A stretch of 64,000 nucleotides of DNA from Hyphomicrobiales bacterium. GTDB taxonomy: Bacteria > Pseudomonadota > Alphaproteobacteria > Rhizobiales > Rhizobiaceae. Positions 1 through 9,911 of this stretch are shown here, piece after piece. The position numbers were made by a program, and so were the translations under genes. Within the stretch, counting starts at the first letter, position 1. Each line of letters begins with the position of its first letter. The stretch covers positions 186,001 to 250,000 of the forward strand of contig UCAG01000016.1 of the NCBI GenBank assembly GCA_900470285.1, read 5' to 3'. The notes under the pieces are model-generated. The model saw nothing but the letters and a program-made list of their open reading frames with translations, ran no database searches and had not been told where the DNA came from.

Positions 1-356
1 GTTTTGAGCTGACGCTTCATTGTCGCAATATTCTGATAGGTCCATTCTTTCGGATGAACCTTGTTCTGCATCGCCGCATTTTCTGCAGGCATACCGAAAG
101 CGTCCCATCCCATCGGATGGAGAACGTTAAAACCGCGTGCGCGCTTATAGCGGGCAATCACGTCGCCCATTGCGTAATTGCGCACATGGCCGATGTGAAT
201 GCGGCCGGACGGATAAGGAAACATTTCCAGCACGTAATATTTTTCGCGTGGATCATCATTGGACGTTTCGAAGATCTTGTTTTCTTCCCAGATCTTCTGC
301 CAATGGGCTTCGCTTACGCGCGGATTATATCGTTCGGTTGCCCGTTCAGTTACCAT
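1..356 (-). CDS. leuS: Leucyl-tRNA synthetase, N-terminal part (cut by window edge)
   Basis: Class Ia aminoacyl-tRNA synthetase that charges tRNA-Leu in the cytoplasm. Only the first 118 codons lie in the window; the rest continues to the left. The translation begins [20 protein letters not shown] and contains the Rossmann-fold signature with the HIGH motif in [20 protein letters not shown], followed by [16 protein letters not shown], all typical of LeuS. The start is the ATG read from 356 down. It is divergent from the YggS gene at 471, so the 114-bp gap should hold two promoters. Identity is secure; length and C-terminal domains cannot be seen. Confidence 0.97.
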   Translation of the reverse strand, partial: MVTERATERYNPRVSEAHWQKIWEENKIFETSNDDPREKYYVLEMFPYPSGRIHIGHVRNYAMGDVIARYKRARGFNVLHPMGWDAFGMPAENAAMQNKVHPKEWTYQNIATMKRQLK

Positions 357-470
357 GGCTGTATTTACTCATGCAAAGAGAATGGAATATGTAGTGCGAC
401 CTTCATCATGGATTGGCCAAAGCGTCAACCTTCTCCCATAGTGAAGCGGCAGAAAAAGGAGATTTATACC

Positions 471-1163
471 ATGAATGCACCCGACAGCACCCTTGCTGAC
501 AATCTCAAAGCAGTTTGCACGGCCATTGCGCAAAGTGAACACGAAGCGCAGCGGACAGCAGGTTCGGTGCAGTTGGTTGCGGTTTCCAAGACCTTTGATG
601 CCGCAGAAATCACGCCTGCACTGGAAGCCGGACAACGTATTTTCGGTGAAAACCGCGTTCAGGAAGCTGAAGCCAAATGGCCGCAACTGCGCGAGCGCTT
701 CTCCGATATTGAGCTTCATCTCATCGGCCCGCTGCAATCCAACAAAGCGGCGGATGCTGTGGCTTTATTCGACGTGATTCAGACTGTTGACCGCGAAAAG
801 ATTGCCGCAAGCCTTGCCGGAGAAATCAGGAAGCAAAACCGCACCGTCAAATTATTCGTTCAGGTCAATACCGGCAGCGAAGAGCAAAAAGCAGGCATCG
901 ACCCGCGTGAAGCTGTTGCCTTTGTTGCCCGCTGCCGCGATGTCCACGGCCTGGAGATTGCCGGTCTGATGTGCATTCCGCCGGTTGATGAAAATCCGGG
1001 GCCGCATTTTGCTTTATTGCGCAAGCTGGCGACTGAGGCAGGCGTTTCTGAATTATCGATGGGAATGTCCGGTGACTTCGAGACCGCCATTGCTTTCGGC
1101 GCGACTTATGTACGTGTCGGTTCAGCAATTTTCGGCAGCCGTCCGCCTTTAACAAACGCCTGA
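471..1163 (+). CDS. YggS/PLPBP family pyridoxal phosphate homeostasis protein
   Basis: Predicted cytoplasmic PLP-binding protein of the YggS/PROSC family, 230 residues, a usual family length. The fold is an alanine-racemase-like TIM barrel; the PLP lysine is expected in LVAVSKTFDA, followed by the family signature FGENRVQEAEAKW and, near the end, GMSGDFETAIAFGATYVRVGSAIFG. The reading frame is open far upstream (to about 54), but that extension runs antisense to leuS. The ATG at 471 has a good ribosome site (AAAAAGGAG, about 9 bases ahead) and matches the family start. Adjacency to leuS is common in related genomes. The family has no known enzymatic activity; it buffers PLP. Confidence 0.95.
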   Translation: MNAPDSTLADNLKAVCTAIAQSEHEAQRTAGSVQLVAVSKTFDAAEITPALEAGQRIFGENRVQEAEAKWPQLRERFSDIELHLIGPLQSNKAADAVALFDVIQTVDREKIAASLAGEIRKQNRTVKLFVQVNTGSEEQKAGIDPREAVAFVARCRDVHGLEIAGLMCIPPVDENPGPHFALLRKLATEAGVSELSMGMSGDFETAIAFGATYVRVGSAIFGSRPPLTNA

Positions 1164-1452
1164 CCAAATCTTCTTTCCAGACTGTGCAGTTTTTCACTGT
1201 AATCTTACAGTACAACAACATGTCGCAAATAATTGTCTTGCTTCACCCTGTAACAATTATAAACTCCGGCGCAATTCCGACAATTGTGCCGGAGGGATTA
1301 CGCCGGCATTGAGCTATGCGGACACCCTGACACCAATACGGAAGCAGATCAGACTTTTTGCCTGATTTACGATGCGAACCGCACGCATTAACAATGGTGC
1401 GGTTTTTTATGCAATGTGCCGGCAAGGAGGGCCGCCGGCGCGAGGAGGAACT
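1164..1452 (+). other. Intergenic region with strong hairpins, candidate acs leader or small RNA
   Basis: No protein is evident in these 289 bases. Three inverted repeats are visible on the plus strand: CTGTAA-tc-TTACAG (1197-1210), a long hairpin with arms 1264-1276 and 1282-1294 (12 of 13 positions complementary, 5-base loop), and a terminator-like stem AACCGCAC/GTGCGGTT (1377-1384/1397-1404) followed by Ts. The last could end the yggS transcript, a short independent RNA, or an attenuated acs leader. No known riboswitch class was recognised. Confidence 0.4.
1377..1408 (+). terminator. Intrinsic terminator upstream of acsA
   Basis: Eight-base perfect stem AACCGCAC/GTGCGGTT with a 12-base loop and a following T-run. 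It sits 45 bases before the acsA start, so acsA needs a promoter downstream of it or read-through. Confidence 0.65.
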
Positions 1453-3408
1453 ATGTCCGAGAAGAAATATCCCGTATTGCCGGAGGCGAAGGCGCGCGCG
1501 CTGATCGACAATGACACTTATCTTTCATGGTATAATGAAAGCATCAGCGACCCTGACGCATTCTGGGGCAAACACGGTAAACGTATTGACTGGTTCACAC
1601 CTTACACCAAGGTGAAAGATACGTCTTTCGAGGATAATGTCTCCATCCGCTGGTATGAAGACGGCGTCACCAATGTCTCTTATAACTGTATTGACCGCCA
1701 CCTCGAAAAGCGCGGAGATCAGACCGCGATTATCTGGGAAGGCGACAACCCTTATATCGACAAGAAAATCACCTATCGCGAGTTGCATGAAAATGTCTGC
1801 CGCCTTGCCAATGTGATGAAAAAGCACGGCGTGCGCAAAGGCGATCGCGTTACTATCTATCTGCCGATGATTCCGGAAGCAGCCTATGCGATGCTGGCCT
1901 GCGCGCGTATCGGTGCTGTGCATTCGATCGTCTTTGCAGGTTTCTCGCCGGAAGCGCTGGCAGGACGTATTATTGACTGTGAATCCACATTCGTGATCAC
2001 ATCGGATGAGGGTATTCGCGGCGGCAAACCTATTCCGCTGAAAGAAAATACCGATACCGCAATTGATATCGCCGCCAAGCAATATGTTTTTGTAAACAAG
2101 GTCTTGGTTGTTCGCCGTACCGGCGGCAAGATCAACTGGGGTCGCGGCCGTGATCTCTGGTATCATCAGGAAGTTGCCAGCGTCGATGCGGCTTGTGAAC
2201 CGGAACCAATGAAAGCTGAAGACCCGCTCTTCATCCTTTATACATCCGGTTCCACAGGTAAGCCGAAAGGCGTGCTGCACACCACCGGCGGCTACCTCGT
2301 TTATGCCTCGATGACCCATGAATATGTCTTCGATTATCATGAAGGCGATATTTACTGGTGTACAGCGGATGTGGGCTGGGTCACCGGTCACTCCTATATT
2401 GTCTATGGCCCGCTCGCCAATGGCGCAACCACGCTGATGTTTGAAGGCGTGCCGAATTTCCCTGATCAGGGACGTTTCTGGGAAGTGGTCGACAAGCATC
2501 AGGTCAATATTTTCTATACCGCGCCAACGGCAATCCGCGCGCTGATGGGTGCCGGTGATGAATTCGTAACCCGCAATTCGCGCAAATCCCTGCGTCTGCT
2601 CGGCTCGGTTGGTGAACCGATCAATCCGGAAGCATGGGAATGGTATTATAATGTGGTCGGCGATCAGACCTGCCCGATTGTTGATACATGGTGGCAGACT
2701 GAAACCGGCGGCATTCTGATTACCCCGCTGCCGGGTGCGACCGATCTGAAACCGGGTTCGGCAACCCGTCCGTTCTTCGGCATCAAGCCACAGCTGGTGG
2801 ATGCGGAAGGTGCTGTGATCGAAGGTGCTGCCGATGGTAATCTCTGTATCACCGATTCATGGCCGGGTCAGATGCGTACACTCTATGGTGATCACCGCCG
2901 CTTCATCGAGGCCTATTTCACCACCTATAAGGGCAAATATTTCACCGGCGACGGCTGTCGTCGTGATGAAGACGGCTATTACTGGATTACCGGCCGCGTC
3001 GATGACGTGCTGAATATTTCCGGCCACCGTCTCGGCACTGCGGAAATTGAATCGGCACTGGTTTCGCATCACTCGGTATCGGAAGCTGCCGTTGTCGGCT
3101 ATCCGCATCCGATCAAAGGTCAGGGCATCTATTGCTATGTCACGCTGATGACCGGCGAAGCAGAGCATGATGAAGATGCATTGCGCAAAGAACTGACCAA
3201 GCATGTGCGCAGTGAAATCGGACCGATTGCAACACCGGATATGATCCAGTTTGCACCGGGTCTGCCAAAGACCCGTTCGGGCAAGATCATGCGCCGAATC
3301 CTACGCAAAATTGCAGAAGATGATTTTGGTGCACTCGGCGATACATCAACTCTGGCCGATCCGGCAGTTGTGGATGATCTGATCGAAAAGCGTCAGAACC
3401 GTAAGTGA
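1453..3408 (+). CDS. acsA: Acetyl-CoA synthetase
   Basis: AMP-forming acetate:CoA ligase (651 residues, normal for the family): acetate + ATP + CoA to acetyl-CoA + AMP + PPi, the high-affinity acetate uptake route. Visible motifs are the adenylation P-loop [11 protein letters not shown] (residues 263-273), [20 protein letters not shown], the [20 protein letters not shown] hinge region, and the C-terminal [11 protein letters not shown], whose lysine (K611) is the site acetylated by Pat-type enzymes in homologues. The ATG at 1453 is preceded by a strong Shine-Dalgarno (GAGGAGG). The frame is open further upstream but lacks family similarity there. It is transcribed alone: a terminator precedes it and another follows it at 3416. 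Confidence 0.98.
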   Translation: MSEKKYPVLPEAKARALIDNDTYLSWYNESISDPDAFWGKHGKRIDWFTPYTKVKDTSFEDNVSIRWYEDGVTNVSYNCIDRHLEKRGDQTAIIWEGDNPYIDKKITYRELHENVCRLANVMKKHGVRKGDRVTIYLPMIPEAAYAMLACARIGAVHSIVFAGFSPEALAGRIIDCESTFVITSDEGIRGGKPIPLKENTDTAIDIAAKQYVFVNKVLVVRRTGGKINWGRGRDLWYHQEVASVDAACEPEPMKAEDPLFILYTSGSTGKPKGVLHTTGGYLVYASMTHEYVFDYHEGDIYWCTADVGWVTGHSYIVYGPLANGATTLMFEGVPNFPDQGRFWEVVDKHQVNIFYTAPTAIRALMGAGDEFVTRNSRKSLRLLGSVGEPINPEAWEWYYNVVGDQTCPIVDTWWQTETGGILITPLPGATDLKPGSATRPFFGIKPQLVDAEGAVIEGAADGNLCITDSWPGQMRTLYGDHRRFIEAYFTTYKGKYFTGDGCRRDEDGYYWITGRVDDVLNISGHRLGTAEIESALVSHHSVSEAAVVGYPHPIKGQGIYCYVTLMTGEAEHDEDALRKELTKHVRSEIGPIATPDMIQFAPGLPKTRSGKIMRRILRKIAEDDFGALGDTSTLADPAVVDDLIEKRQNRK

Positions 3409-3415
3409 AAAACAG

Positions 3416-3440
3416 AAAAGGCCGGTTCAACCGGCCTTTT
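3416..3440. terminator. Bidirectional terminator between acsA and the epimerase gene
   Basis: AAAAGGCCGG-TTCAA-CCGGCCTTTT, flanked by A/T runs on both sides, serves two convergent genes. The stop codon of the minus-strand epimerase gene falls inside the loop. Confidence 0.9.
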
Positions 3441-4305
3441 TATTTATATAGGCATCAGCCATTGCTGTCATATCCGGCTGACCGTCATGATAAGCAAAAC
3501 CAGCGGCCTCCAGATCACTGCTATCAATAATCAGATCTTCAAAAAGCTGCTCATACATGGCTTTTTTACCTAAGAATGTCAGCCCTGCTTTCATCAGCGG
3601 GCGTGGCACTGGTACCATTCTGTTCGCTTTGCCCATTGCCTGTCTCAACCTAGTGACAAGCTGTTTTGTCGACAGCAACACCGGATCAGCCAGATGAAAA
3701 ATCCGGCGGTCAATTTGTGACTGACCAGCCAGAGCCATAAATTCCAGTGCCCGCACCACATTATTACAAGAAACAAAACTGCGCTGATTATTGGCACAAC
3801 CAAAGGGCAGAGGCACAGCACTATCGCAGAGCTTCAATAACAGGCGCAGATTACCGGGAGCACCGGCACCATAGACCAGTGCAGGCCGTGCAATGCCGAT
3901 CTCAATGCCCTGCATTTTCAAAAGCCCTTGTTCCGCCAGCGCTTTTGTATGTCCGTAATCAGACCGCGGACGATAGGACAAATTTGTTGTCAGCGGTGAC
4001 GGATGCCCCGCTACCACATTAATTGTCGAAACAAAGATAAAGCGCTTCACGCCCGCTGTACGAGCCTGTTCAGCCAAAGCCACAGCCAGTCGATGATTAA
4101 CTGCATCCATCTCTGAGGGATCGGCAGCATTTTTTCCGCTTCTATGCGCAATGCCGGCACAATGAATCACGCATTCCACACCGGAGAAGTCAGGTTCACT
4201 CAGTTCATGACGTGCAATAATCCGCACCTCATGCGCCTGCTCCCGCAGATACACGACCAGTCTGCGCCCGATAAACCCGCCTGCACCGGTAACCGCAATT
4301 TTCAT
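3427..4305 (-). CDS. NAD-dependent epimerase/dehydratase (extended SDR family)
   Basis: A 292-residue extended short-chain dehydrogenase. The N-terminal TGAGGFIG is the NAD(P)-binding Gly motif; the catalytic pair is in SDYGHTKALAE (YxxxK), with the preceding FVSTINVV supplying the Ser/Thr. ARPALVYGAGAPGNLR is the substrate-side segment typical of UDP-sugar 4-epimerases and 4-ketoreductases. A role in nucleotide-sugar metabolism for LPS or polysaccharide is likely, but the substrate cannot be told. It is convergent with acsA and divergent from the acetyltransferase gene at 4395. Confidence 0.88.
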   Translation of the reverse strand: MKIAVTGAGGFIGRRLVVYLREQAHEVRIIARHELSEPDFSGVECVIHCAGIAHRSGKNAADPSEMDAVNHRLAVALAEQARTAGVKRFIFVSTINVVAGHPSPLTTNLSYRPRSDYGHTKALAEQGLLKMQGIEIGIARPALVYGAGAPGNLRLLLKLCDSAVPLPFGCANNQRSFVSCNNVVRALEFMALAGQSQIDRRIFHLADPVLLSTKQLVTRLRQAMGKANRMVPVPRPLMKAGLTFLGKKAMYEQLFEDLIIDSSDLEAAGFAYHDGQPDMTAMADAYINKKAG

Positions 4306-4394
4306 CTGTCAAATCCGTATCTGAAATCGTACTTTCTCTGATAGCAATGCTCTGACAATAATCATACCGCTTTGCAGCCAAATGAGACCGGATC

Positions 4395-4847
4395 ATGCAT
4401 TTTCACTTCAGCCCCGCACGTTCAGAAGATTTCAGCAAATTATTGGAGCTGCGTCTGCTCACCATGCGGGAAAGCCTTGAACGGATCGGCCGTTTTGACC
4501 CTCAGCGGGCATTTGAACGTTTTCAAAATAGTTTCCGTTCGCAACATACTCGTCTGATTATCGCGGATCATCAGTTCGCCGGATGTGTCGCTCTGGGGCC
4601 TGACGAAGACGACTGGCTTCTGGAACATTTCTACATTGCACCACAATTTCAAAGATGTGGTTTAGGCAGTCAGGTTCTGTCGCAACTGATTACCGAAGCC
4701 GAACAGGCGAGGAAAATTATAAAGCTCAGCGTTTTACAAAAGAGCGATGCTGCACGATTTTATGAAAAACACGGCTTTCACAAAACCGGCGAGGATGAAT
4801 GGGACATTTACTATACCCGCCTCCCCGCCATTTCACGTGAATCATAA
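4395..4847 (+). CDS. GNAT family N-acetyltransferase
   Basis: A 150-residue single-domain GNAT protein. The acetyl-CoA-binding motif A is seen as EHFYIAPQFQRCGLGSQVL (R/Q-x-x-G-x-G/A type), followed by the motif B region LSVLQKSDAARFYEKHGF. The substrate (small molecule, antibiotic or protein N-terminus) is unknown. The ATG at 4395 is the first in a well-conserved start. It converges on the DUF1674 gene, 18 bases apart. No signal peptide. Confidence 0.85.
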   Translation: MHFHFSPARSEDFSKLLELRLLTMRESLERIGRFDPQRAFERFQNSFRSQHTRLIIADHQFAGCVALGPDEDDWLLEHFYIAPQFQRCGLGSQVLSQLITEAEQARKIIKLSVLQKSDAARFYEKHGFHKTGEDEWDIYYTRLPAISRES

Positions 4848-4865
4848 AAACGGAAAAATCCGCCT

Positions 4866-5117
4866 TTAAAAATCAATCGTGCGGCCTTTGATTTCCCAGT
4901 CACCATAACGCGCCGGATCTTTGCCGCCACGACCACCGATTTCTTTTGCAGTTTCGGTTTGCTGTTCAACCTCACGTCGTGCTTCAGCTTCCAGCAAAGC
5001 GCGCTGGGCAGCAGGCGGCAGGTCTTCAAACTTTTTGCGCGGTGCAGGAGCATCAGATTTCTGATAATCTGCCAATGAAACCACATTATTATTCGCTGAT
5101 GGTGTTTCATTATCCAT
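4866..5117 (-). CDS. DUF1674 / SDHAF4-like succinate dehydrogenase assembly factor
   Basis: Small protein (83 residues from the preferred ATG) ending in the family signature GGRGGKDPARYGDWEIKGR, which defines DUF1674, the bacterial relatives of mitochondrial SDHAF4. In eukaryotes SDHAF4 binds flavinated SdhA during assembly of complex II; the same role here is inference. An upstream ATG (5144) is possible, but the one at 5117 has AGGACA in the right place, while the upstream one has no ribosome site. The N-terminal half is low-complexity and probably disordered. Confidence 0.85.
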   Translation of the reverse strand: MDNETPSANNNVVSLADYQKSDAPAPRKKFEDLPPAAQRALLEAEARREVEQQTETAKEIGGRGGKDPARYGDWEIKGRTIDF

Positions 5118-5266
5118 GGGTTTTGTCCTGTCCGTCTGCAGCATATATCAAATTAAGTTTTAGCAGTGCTATCATAGCCCTTGTCTTATTGAAGATATAG
5201 TGTGCAGGCCCCATTTTATCATCACATGAAAATGACCTTATTGACGAACCGGAACGGAGATACTGA

Positions 5267-6307
5267 ATGAACATGATGCGTACTGCCATGCTGATTGCCT
5301 TCATGACAGCCATGTTTATGAGTATCGGTTATCTGATCGGCGGCTCAGGCGGCATGATGATTGCTCTGGTGATAGCTGTTGCCATGAACTTCTTCAGCTA
5401 CTGGAATTCCGACAAGATGGTGCTGCGTATGTATAATGCGCAGGAAGCGGATGAGAATACCGCGCCGGAATATTACCGTATCGTGCGCGAATTATCGGAT
5501 CGTGCCGGCCTGCCGCAGCCGCGTATCTATATCATTCACGAAGACCAGCCCAATGCTTTTGCCACCGGCCGCAATCCGGAAAATGCCGCTGTCGCCGCCA
5601 CAACCGGCCTGTTGCAGCGCCTGAACAAGCAAGAAATTGCTGCTGTGATGGCGCATGAACTAGCACATGTGCAGAACCGCGACACGCTGACCATGACGAT
5701 CACCGCAACCCTTGCCGGTGCTATTTCCATGCTCGGTAATTTCGCAATGTTCTTCGGCGGCAATCGGGAAAACAACAATTTGCTGAGCACAATCGGCACC
5801 ATTGTCGCTATGCTGGTTGCGCCTTTTGCGGCGATGATTGTGCAGATGGCTGTCAGCCGTACCCGTGAATATGCTGCTGACCGTCGCGGAGCGGAAATCT
5901 GCGGCAACCCACTCTGGCTGGCCTCGGCTTTGAACAAGATTGCGCGCGGCGCCCATGAAACCGTAAATGAAGAGGCCGAGCATAATCCGGCAACCGCGCA
6001 TATGTTTATTATCAACCCTTTGAGCGGTCGCGGCGCGGATAATCTGTTCTCTACTCACCCTGATACGGCAAACCGTATTGCTGCATTGGAAGGTATTGCG
6101 CAGGAAATGGGCATTAATTCTGTCTATGATAATACAGATAATGGTTTTCAGAACCGTCAGTCTGGTGCATATAGCCCGACAAATAGCCAATCACAGAACC
6201 GCCCGCGCAGCACACCGACACGGAATAATCCGTGGGGGCAGGCAGCGGGCAGCGATTCTTCACCGGATGACGAGCCGGAAAAACCCTATAAAGGACCATG
6301 GTCTTGA
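5267..6307 (+). CDS. htpX: HtpX-type M48 membrane zinc metalloprotease
   Basis: Inner-membrane quality-control protease of the M48B family (346 residues). It has two N-terminal hydrophobic segments (about residues 3-20 and 26-42), the zinc site HELAH (130-134) and two more hydrophobic stretches (about 150-205), followed by [14 protein letters not shown], which carries the third ligand Glu. The last 60 residues are polar, rich in Ser/Asn/Pro and probably disordered; alphaproteobacterial HtpX often has such a tail. The ribosome site GGAG lies just before the ATG. Its end overlaps the rsmB start by 10 bases, so the two are probably translationally coupled. Confidence 0.95.
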   Translation: MNMMRTAMLIAFMTAMFMSIGYLIGGSGGMMIALVIAVAMNFFSYWNSDKMVLRMYNAQEADENTAPEYYRIVRELSDRAGLPQPRIYIIHEDQPNAFATGRNPENAAVAATTGLLQRLNKQEIAAVMAHELAHVQNRDTLTMTITATLAGAISMLGNFAMFFGGNRENNNLLSTIGTIVAMLVAPFAAMIVQMAVSRTREYAADRRGAEICGNPLWLASALNKIARGAHETVNEEAEHNPATAHMFIINPLSGRGADNLFSTHPDTANRIAALEGIAQEMGINSVYDNTDNGFQNRQSGAYSPTNSQSQNRPRSTPTRNNPWGQAAGSDSSPDDEPEKPYKGPWS

Positions 6308-7752
6308 GCGATAACAAACCTGCCGCTAAACGCACCGGTTATACCCCGCATAAGAAGCCGTTTAACAAGCAGGTTCAGGCTGAGCCAAAGGCAGACCACG
6401 CATTGGGGCTGTCTGAAACCGAATATCGCGCAAAGCTTGAAGCAGAGCATCCGGGGCTGAATGTCCGCCAGTGCGCCGCCAAACTGCTCAATGCTGTGGT
6501 TGCCAAAAACACATCGCTCGACGGCCTCACGGACGCGCATCACGGTCACCCGCAATATATGGAACTGGATGATCGCGACCGTTCGCTCGTGCGCGCTATT
6601 CTCGGTACAGCTTTACGCAACCGCAACACCATTGAAACCGCATTGTGCAAGCTGCTTGATCGTCCGCTGCCTGCCAATGCGACTGCATTGCAGCAATTGC
6701 TGCATGTCGGTGCGGCACAGATCCTCTATCTCGACGTACCGGATCATGCAGCGGTTGATCTGGCTGTGACCTCTGCCAATATCGATCCGCGCAACCGCAA
6801 ATATGCCAGTCTCGTCAATGCCGTGCTGCGTCGCCTCACCCGTAATAAAGAGCGCGCTATCGAGCTGAAAATTCCGAACGGTCCTGACTGGTATATTGAA
6901 AGCCTGACCAAAACCTATGGCCAGAAACAGGCCGAAGCTATTCTGGCGATGCAGGCCTATGAACCTTCCATCGATCTGACGGTTAAAAGCAATCCGGCAG
7001 AATGGGCTGCAAAGCTCGGCGGTACATTATTACCAAACGGCTCCGTGCGCCTCGGTTCTTTTGAAGGTGCCCTCACCGCACTGGAAGGTTTTGCAGAAGG
7101 TGAATGGTGGGTGCAGGATGCTGCTGCAAGCCTGCCCGCCACATTGCTCGGCGATATTAAAGGCAAACGCGTTGCCGATCTTTGCGCTGCACCCGGCGGC
7201 AAGACTGCACAGCTGATTATGGCCGGTGCCAAAGTCACCGCATTTGATATTAATAAGAACCGCCTGAAGCGTCTGAAAAGCAATCTCGATCGTCTGCAAC
7301 TGGACGCAGAACTGATTGCAACCAATATTCTCGACTATCAGACGGATGAGCTGTTTGACGCCATCCTGCTCGACGCGCCTTGCTCATCCACCGGCACAGT
7401 GCGCCGTCACCCTGATGTGCTCTGGACAAAAACACCGGACGACATTGTCCGCTTGGCACAGGTACAGGCCAAACTGCTTCGTCATGCAATTTCTCTGGTG
7501 AAACCGGACGGCATTATCGTCTTCTCCAATTGCTCGCTCAATCGCGAGGAAGGTGAAGACATGGCACAGGCCATTCTGGCGGAAGGCGTGCTGAAAGCTG
7601 AACCATTCAAGCCCGAAGAGTTGAAGGGAATGGAACAGCTGATTACAGATCAGGGCTTCCTGCGCTCGACACCAGCTGATTTGCCTCACGATGAGCCGAA
7701 AATGGCTGGTATGGACGGTTTCTTTGCCGCCCGCTTCCGTCGCCCGGCCTGA
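6298..7752 (+). CDS. rsmB: 16S rRNA m5C967 methyltransferase RsmB (Sun/Fmu)
   Basis: SAM-dependent cytosine-C5 methyltransferase, 484 residues. It has an N-terminal NusB-like RNA-binding domain (about residues 55-190) and a C-terminal Rossmann methylase with [10 protein letters not shown] (about 294-303), DAPCSSTG with Cys362, and [13 protein letters not shown] with Cys412; the paired cysteines are the RsmB/RsmF hallmark. The ATG overlaps htpX; a TTG two codons later (before SDNK) is an alternative start. A basic N-terminal extension precedes the NusB domain. Placement after htpX and before a heparinase-fold gene and purH matches Brucella-type gene order as I know it. Confidence 0.94.
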   Translation: MVLSDNKPAAKRTGYTPHKKPFNKQVQAEPKADHALGLSETEYRAKLEAEHPGLNVRQCAAKLLNAVVAKNTSLDGLTDAHHGHPQYMELDDRDRSLVRAILGTALRNRNTIETALCKLLDRPLPANATALQQLLHVGAAQILYLDVPDHAAVDLAVTSANIDPRNRKYASLVNAVLRRLTRNKERAIELKIPNGPDWYIESLTKTYGQKQAEAILAMQAYEPSIDLTVKSNPAEWAAKLGGTLLPNGSVRLGSFEGALTALEGFAEGEWWVQDAAASLPATLLGDIKGKRVADLCAAPGGKTAQLIMAGAKVTAFDINKNRLKRLKSNLDRLQLDAELIATNILDYQTDELFDAILLDAPCSSTGTVRRHPDVLWTKTPDDIVRLAQVQAKLLRHAISLVKPDGIIVFSNCSLNREEGEDMAQAILAEGVLKAEPFKPEELKGMEQLITDQGFLRSTPADLPHDEPKMAGMDGFFAARFRRPA

Positions 7753-7912
7753 AAACTGGCGAATAATTTATCTGTTTCTTATAAAAACGTACTGATCCAC
7801 ATCATTCCGCAGTTCTTGGTTAACAAAGAGTTCACTATTGCCGTGGAATGATAGATCATAGCGCATGAATAACGAAGCATATCCTCGCCGGATTAGTCCG
7901 GTGCCGATATGC

Positions 7913-7958
7913 TCCAGAGCGCGTCGCGTTTAATCATACCCGCTGCGCTCGCTCTGGA
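7913..7958. repeat. Intergenic palindrome, arms TCCAGAGCG / CGCTCTGGA
   Basis: Inverted arms at 7913-7921 and 7950-7958 around a 28-base centre, in the 283-bp gap between rsmB and the heparinase-fold gene. It resembles the small palindromic intergenic elements of Rhizobiales. It lies next to a second, different palindrome at 7968, making a composite element. Confidence 0.55.
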
Positions 7959-7967
7959 TTTTGTTAA

Positions 7968-8018
7968 TTGTCGCATGTTCGCGGTAGCTCAAATGAATTC
8001 ATTTGAGCGCGACATGCT
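7968..8018 (-). repeat. Dispersed palindromic repeat family A, copy 1
   Basis: 51-bp element whose core is a perfect palindrome, GCTCAAATGAA/TTCATTTGAGC (7987-8008). Its reverse complement matches the sequence at 44523-44573 closely over the whole 51 bases, so this is a mobile or amplified intergenic repeat. It ends 5 bases before the Shine-Dalgarno of the next gene and may sit in its 5' leader. Confidence 0.8.
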
Positions 8019-8035
8019 CTAAGGAGTACCCTGCC

Positions 8036-9763
8036 GTGAATGTCGCGCTGAGCGAAACCCCGCATCTGTGGACACTGGCCGTTGCCCAAGGCTGGCGACG
8101 TTTCAGCAGACGTGTGCGGCGCGGGCCGATGTTTCGCTGGCGTTTTTCCGGCTTTACACCTGAGCGCGTGCTGATTGCCCCGCCGGATTTGCGCGTTGCT
8201 GATCCGCAGCTGGCACAGGAATTTTATCACGGTCGCTATGCGCTGGCCGGCCGGCTGGTGGAAACCGGCGGCATCTCCCCTTTTGCCATTGAACCGCCAA
8301 CGGATGCGTGGGAGGCCTCGCTGCATTCCTTTGGCTGGCTTCGTAATATGCGTGCCGCCGGAACCGAACTGGCTATGGTCAATGCCCGCGCTCTGGTCGA
8401 AGACTGGATCCGTATGCATGGCAAGCGCATTGAAGGCATTGCCTGGTCGCCGGAAATTACCGCGCAGCGCATTATCGCATGGCTCCAGCATTCCAACATC
8501 ATTCTTGCCACCTCAGATCTTGCCACCTATCGCAAATTCATGCGCTCACTGGCGATGCAGGTACGATATTTACGCACCATGACCGGTGTGATGGATGATG
8601 GTGAAGATAAGTTACGCGCACGTATTGCGCTGGCTTTTGCCAGTCTTGCACTGCCGGTCTCGCAATCCATGGCGCGTTCGGCACGCCGTCACCTCGAATA
8701 TGAGCTGAACCGGCAGGTACTGGCCGATGGCGGCCATATTTCACGTAATCCTGCCGCTATTCTGGAATTGCTGGCCGATCTGCTGCCACTGCGCCAGACC
8801 TATAGCAACGGCAATGAAGCACCACCGAAGGCGCTGATTGAAACTGTTGAACGTATGCTTCCAGCCTTGCGTTTCTTCCGTCATCAAGACGGCAGCCTTG
8901 CGCTGTTCAACGGTGTTGGGCCGACTTTGCCGGAGCGCCTGATTTCCGTATTGCGCCATGATGAGACAGACGGTGCGCCGCTCACTCATGCCCCGCATTC
9001 CGGCTATGAGCGCCTGCATATGGGCTCGACCACGATCATTGCGGACACAGGGTTGCCGCCGCCGGTCACTGCCTCGCGCGATGCCCATGCCGGTTGTCTG
9101 GCATTCGAAATGTCCTCCGGTCGCCAGCGTTATATTGTCAATTCCGGTATCGACCGTTACGGCCCGCCGGAATTCCGCCCGCTTGGCCGCACCACAGCAG
9201 CCCATTCCACGGCAACGATCAACGACACATCCTCGTGCCGTTTCAGTCTCAATTCCAGCATTTCCAGCGTTCTCGGCACACCGATTATTGCCGGACCAAC
9301 CAGCGTCAGACGTCAGCGGCTGGAAGGCATGGGCGAGCAGGGTTTTGTTGCCAGTCATGACGGTTACGTCCGGCTGTTCGGTTATACCCATGAACGTCAG
9401 GTTGTTCTGTCACACAATGGCAGCCTGATTGAAGGTGTTGACCGCTTTATCAAGTCGCATCTGAAAACCACGCGCAGCGGTAAAAACAAACAGCAATCCG
9501 ATCTGGTGACAGTGCGCTTTCATATTCATCCGCAGGTCTATATCCGTATGGATGAAGACGGTGTGGTGCATCTGACCGCCGATCACGATGACAGCTGGGC
9601 TTTTTCCTGCGCTGATGTCATGCCGCAGCTCGAAGATTCCATCTTCTTCGCCGGTTTCCGTGGGCCTGTGCGTTCACGTCAGATCGTGCTGACCTTCTCT
9701 GCCATGGAAGCAGATCATATCAGCTGGCGCTTTACCCGCACCGGCCTTGGTCAATATGTGTGA
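8036..9763 (+). CDS. Heparinase II/III-like protein
   Basis: A 575-residue protein of the heparinase II/III family: an N-terminal alpha/alpha toroid-like half (about residues 60-330) and a C-terminal beta-rich half with HAGCLAFEMSSGRQRYIVNSG and HSTATINDTSS, the typical Heparinase_II_III region. The GTG at 8036 is preferred because AAGGAG lies 9 bases upstream; the frame extends upstream only through the repeat at 7968. No signal peptide is obvious. Homologues sit beside purH in many Rhizobiales, and their substrate is not established; polysaccharide lyase activity is possible but unproven. It is probably co-transcribed with or immediately upstream of purH. Confidence 0.87.
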   Translation: MNVALSETPHLWTLAVAQGWRRFSRRVRRGPMFRWRFSGFTPERVLIAPPDLRVADPQLAQEFYHGRYALAGRLVETGGISPFAIEPPTDAWEASLHSFGWLRNMRAAGTELAMVNARALVEDWIRMHGKRIEGIAWSPEITAQRIIAWLQHSNIILATSDLATYRKFMRSLAMQVRYLRTMTGVMDDGEDKLRARIALAFASLALPVSQSMARSARRHLEYELNRQVLADGGHISRNPAAILELLADLLPLRQTYSNGNEAPPKALIETVERMLPALRFFRHQDGSLALFNGVGPTLPERLISVLRHDETDGAPLTHAPHSGYERLHMGSTTIIADTGLPPPVTASRDAHAGCLAFEMSSGRQRYIVNSGIDRYGPPEFRPLGRTTAAHSTATINDTSSCRFSLNSSISSVLGTPIIAGPTSVRRQRLEGMGEQGFVASHDGYVRLFGYTHERQVVLSHNGSLIEGVDRFIKSHLKTTRSGKNKQQSDLVTVRFHIHPQVYIRMDEDGVVHLTADHDDSWAFSCADVMPQLEDSIFFAGFRGPVRSRQIVLTFSAMEADHISWRFTRTGLGQYV

Positions 9764-9911
9764 CAGGCGTTCAAATCCGCTGTTTTAGAGTAGGATTCCA
9801 ATAGAAGCTGTGATACGCCCCAATCGTCCCACTTTACCGGATTGATGTATGTGACGGGTAATCAGATCCGTCCTGATGCATTGTCCCGACATAAAGCACA
9901 AAGAGACCGTC

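Noticed and set aside
54-470. Long N-terminal extension of the YggS reading frame
   Set aside because: It runs antisense to the leuS N-terminus, lacks family similarity, and the ATG at 471 has a good ribosome site.
1525-2499. 324-codon minus-strand frame inside acsA
   Set aside because: Complementary to conserved Acs coding sequence; composition typical of a shadow frame.
9764-9911. Possible riboswitch (ZTP type) upstream of purH
   Set aside because: The gap contains ACGGGTAATCAGATCCGT-like pairing, but the conserved ZTP core motifs are not present.
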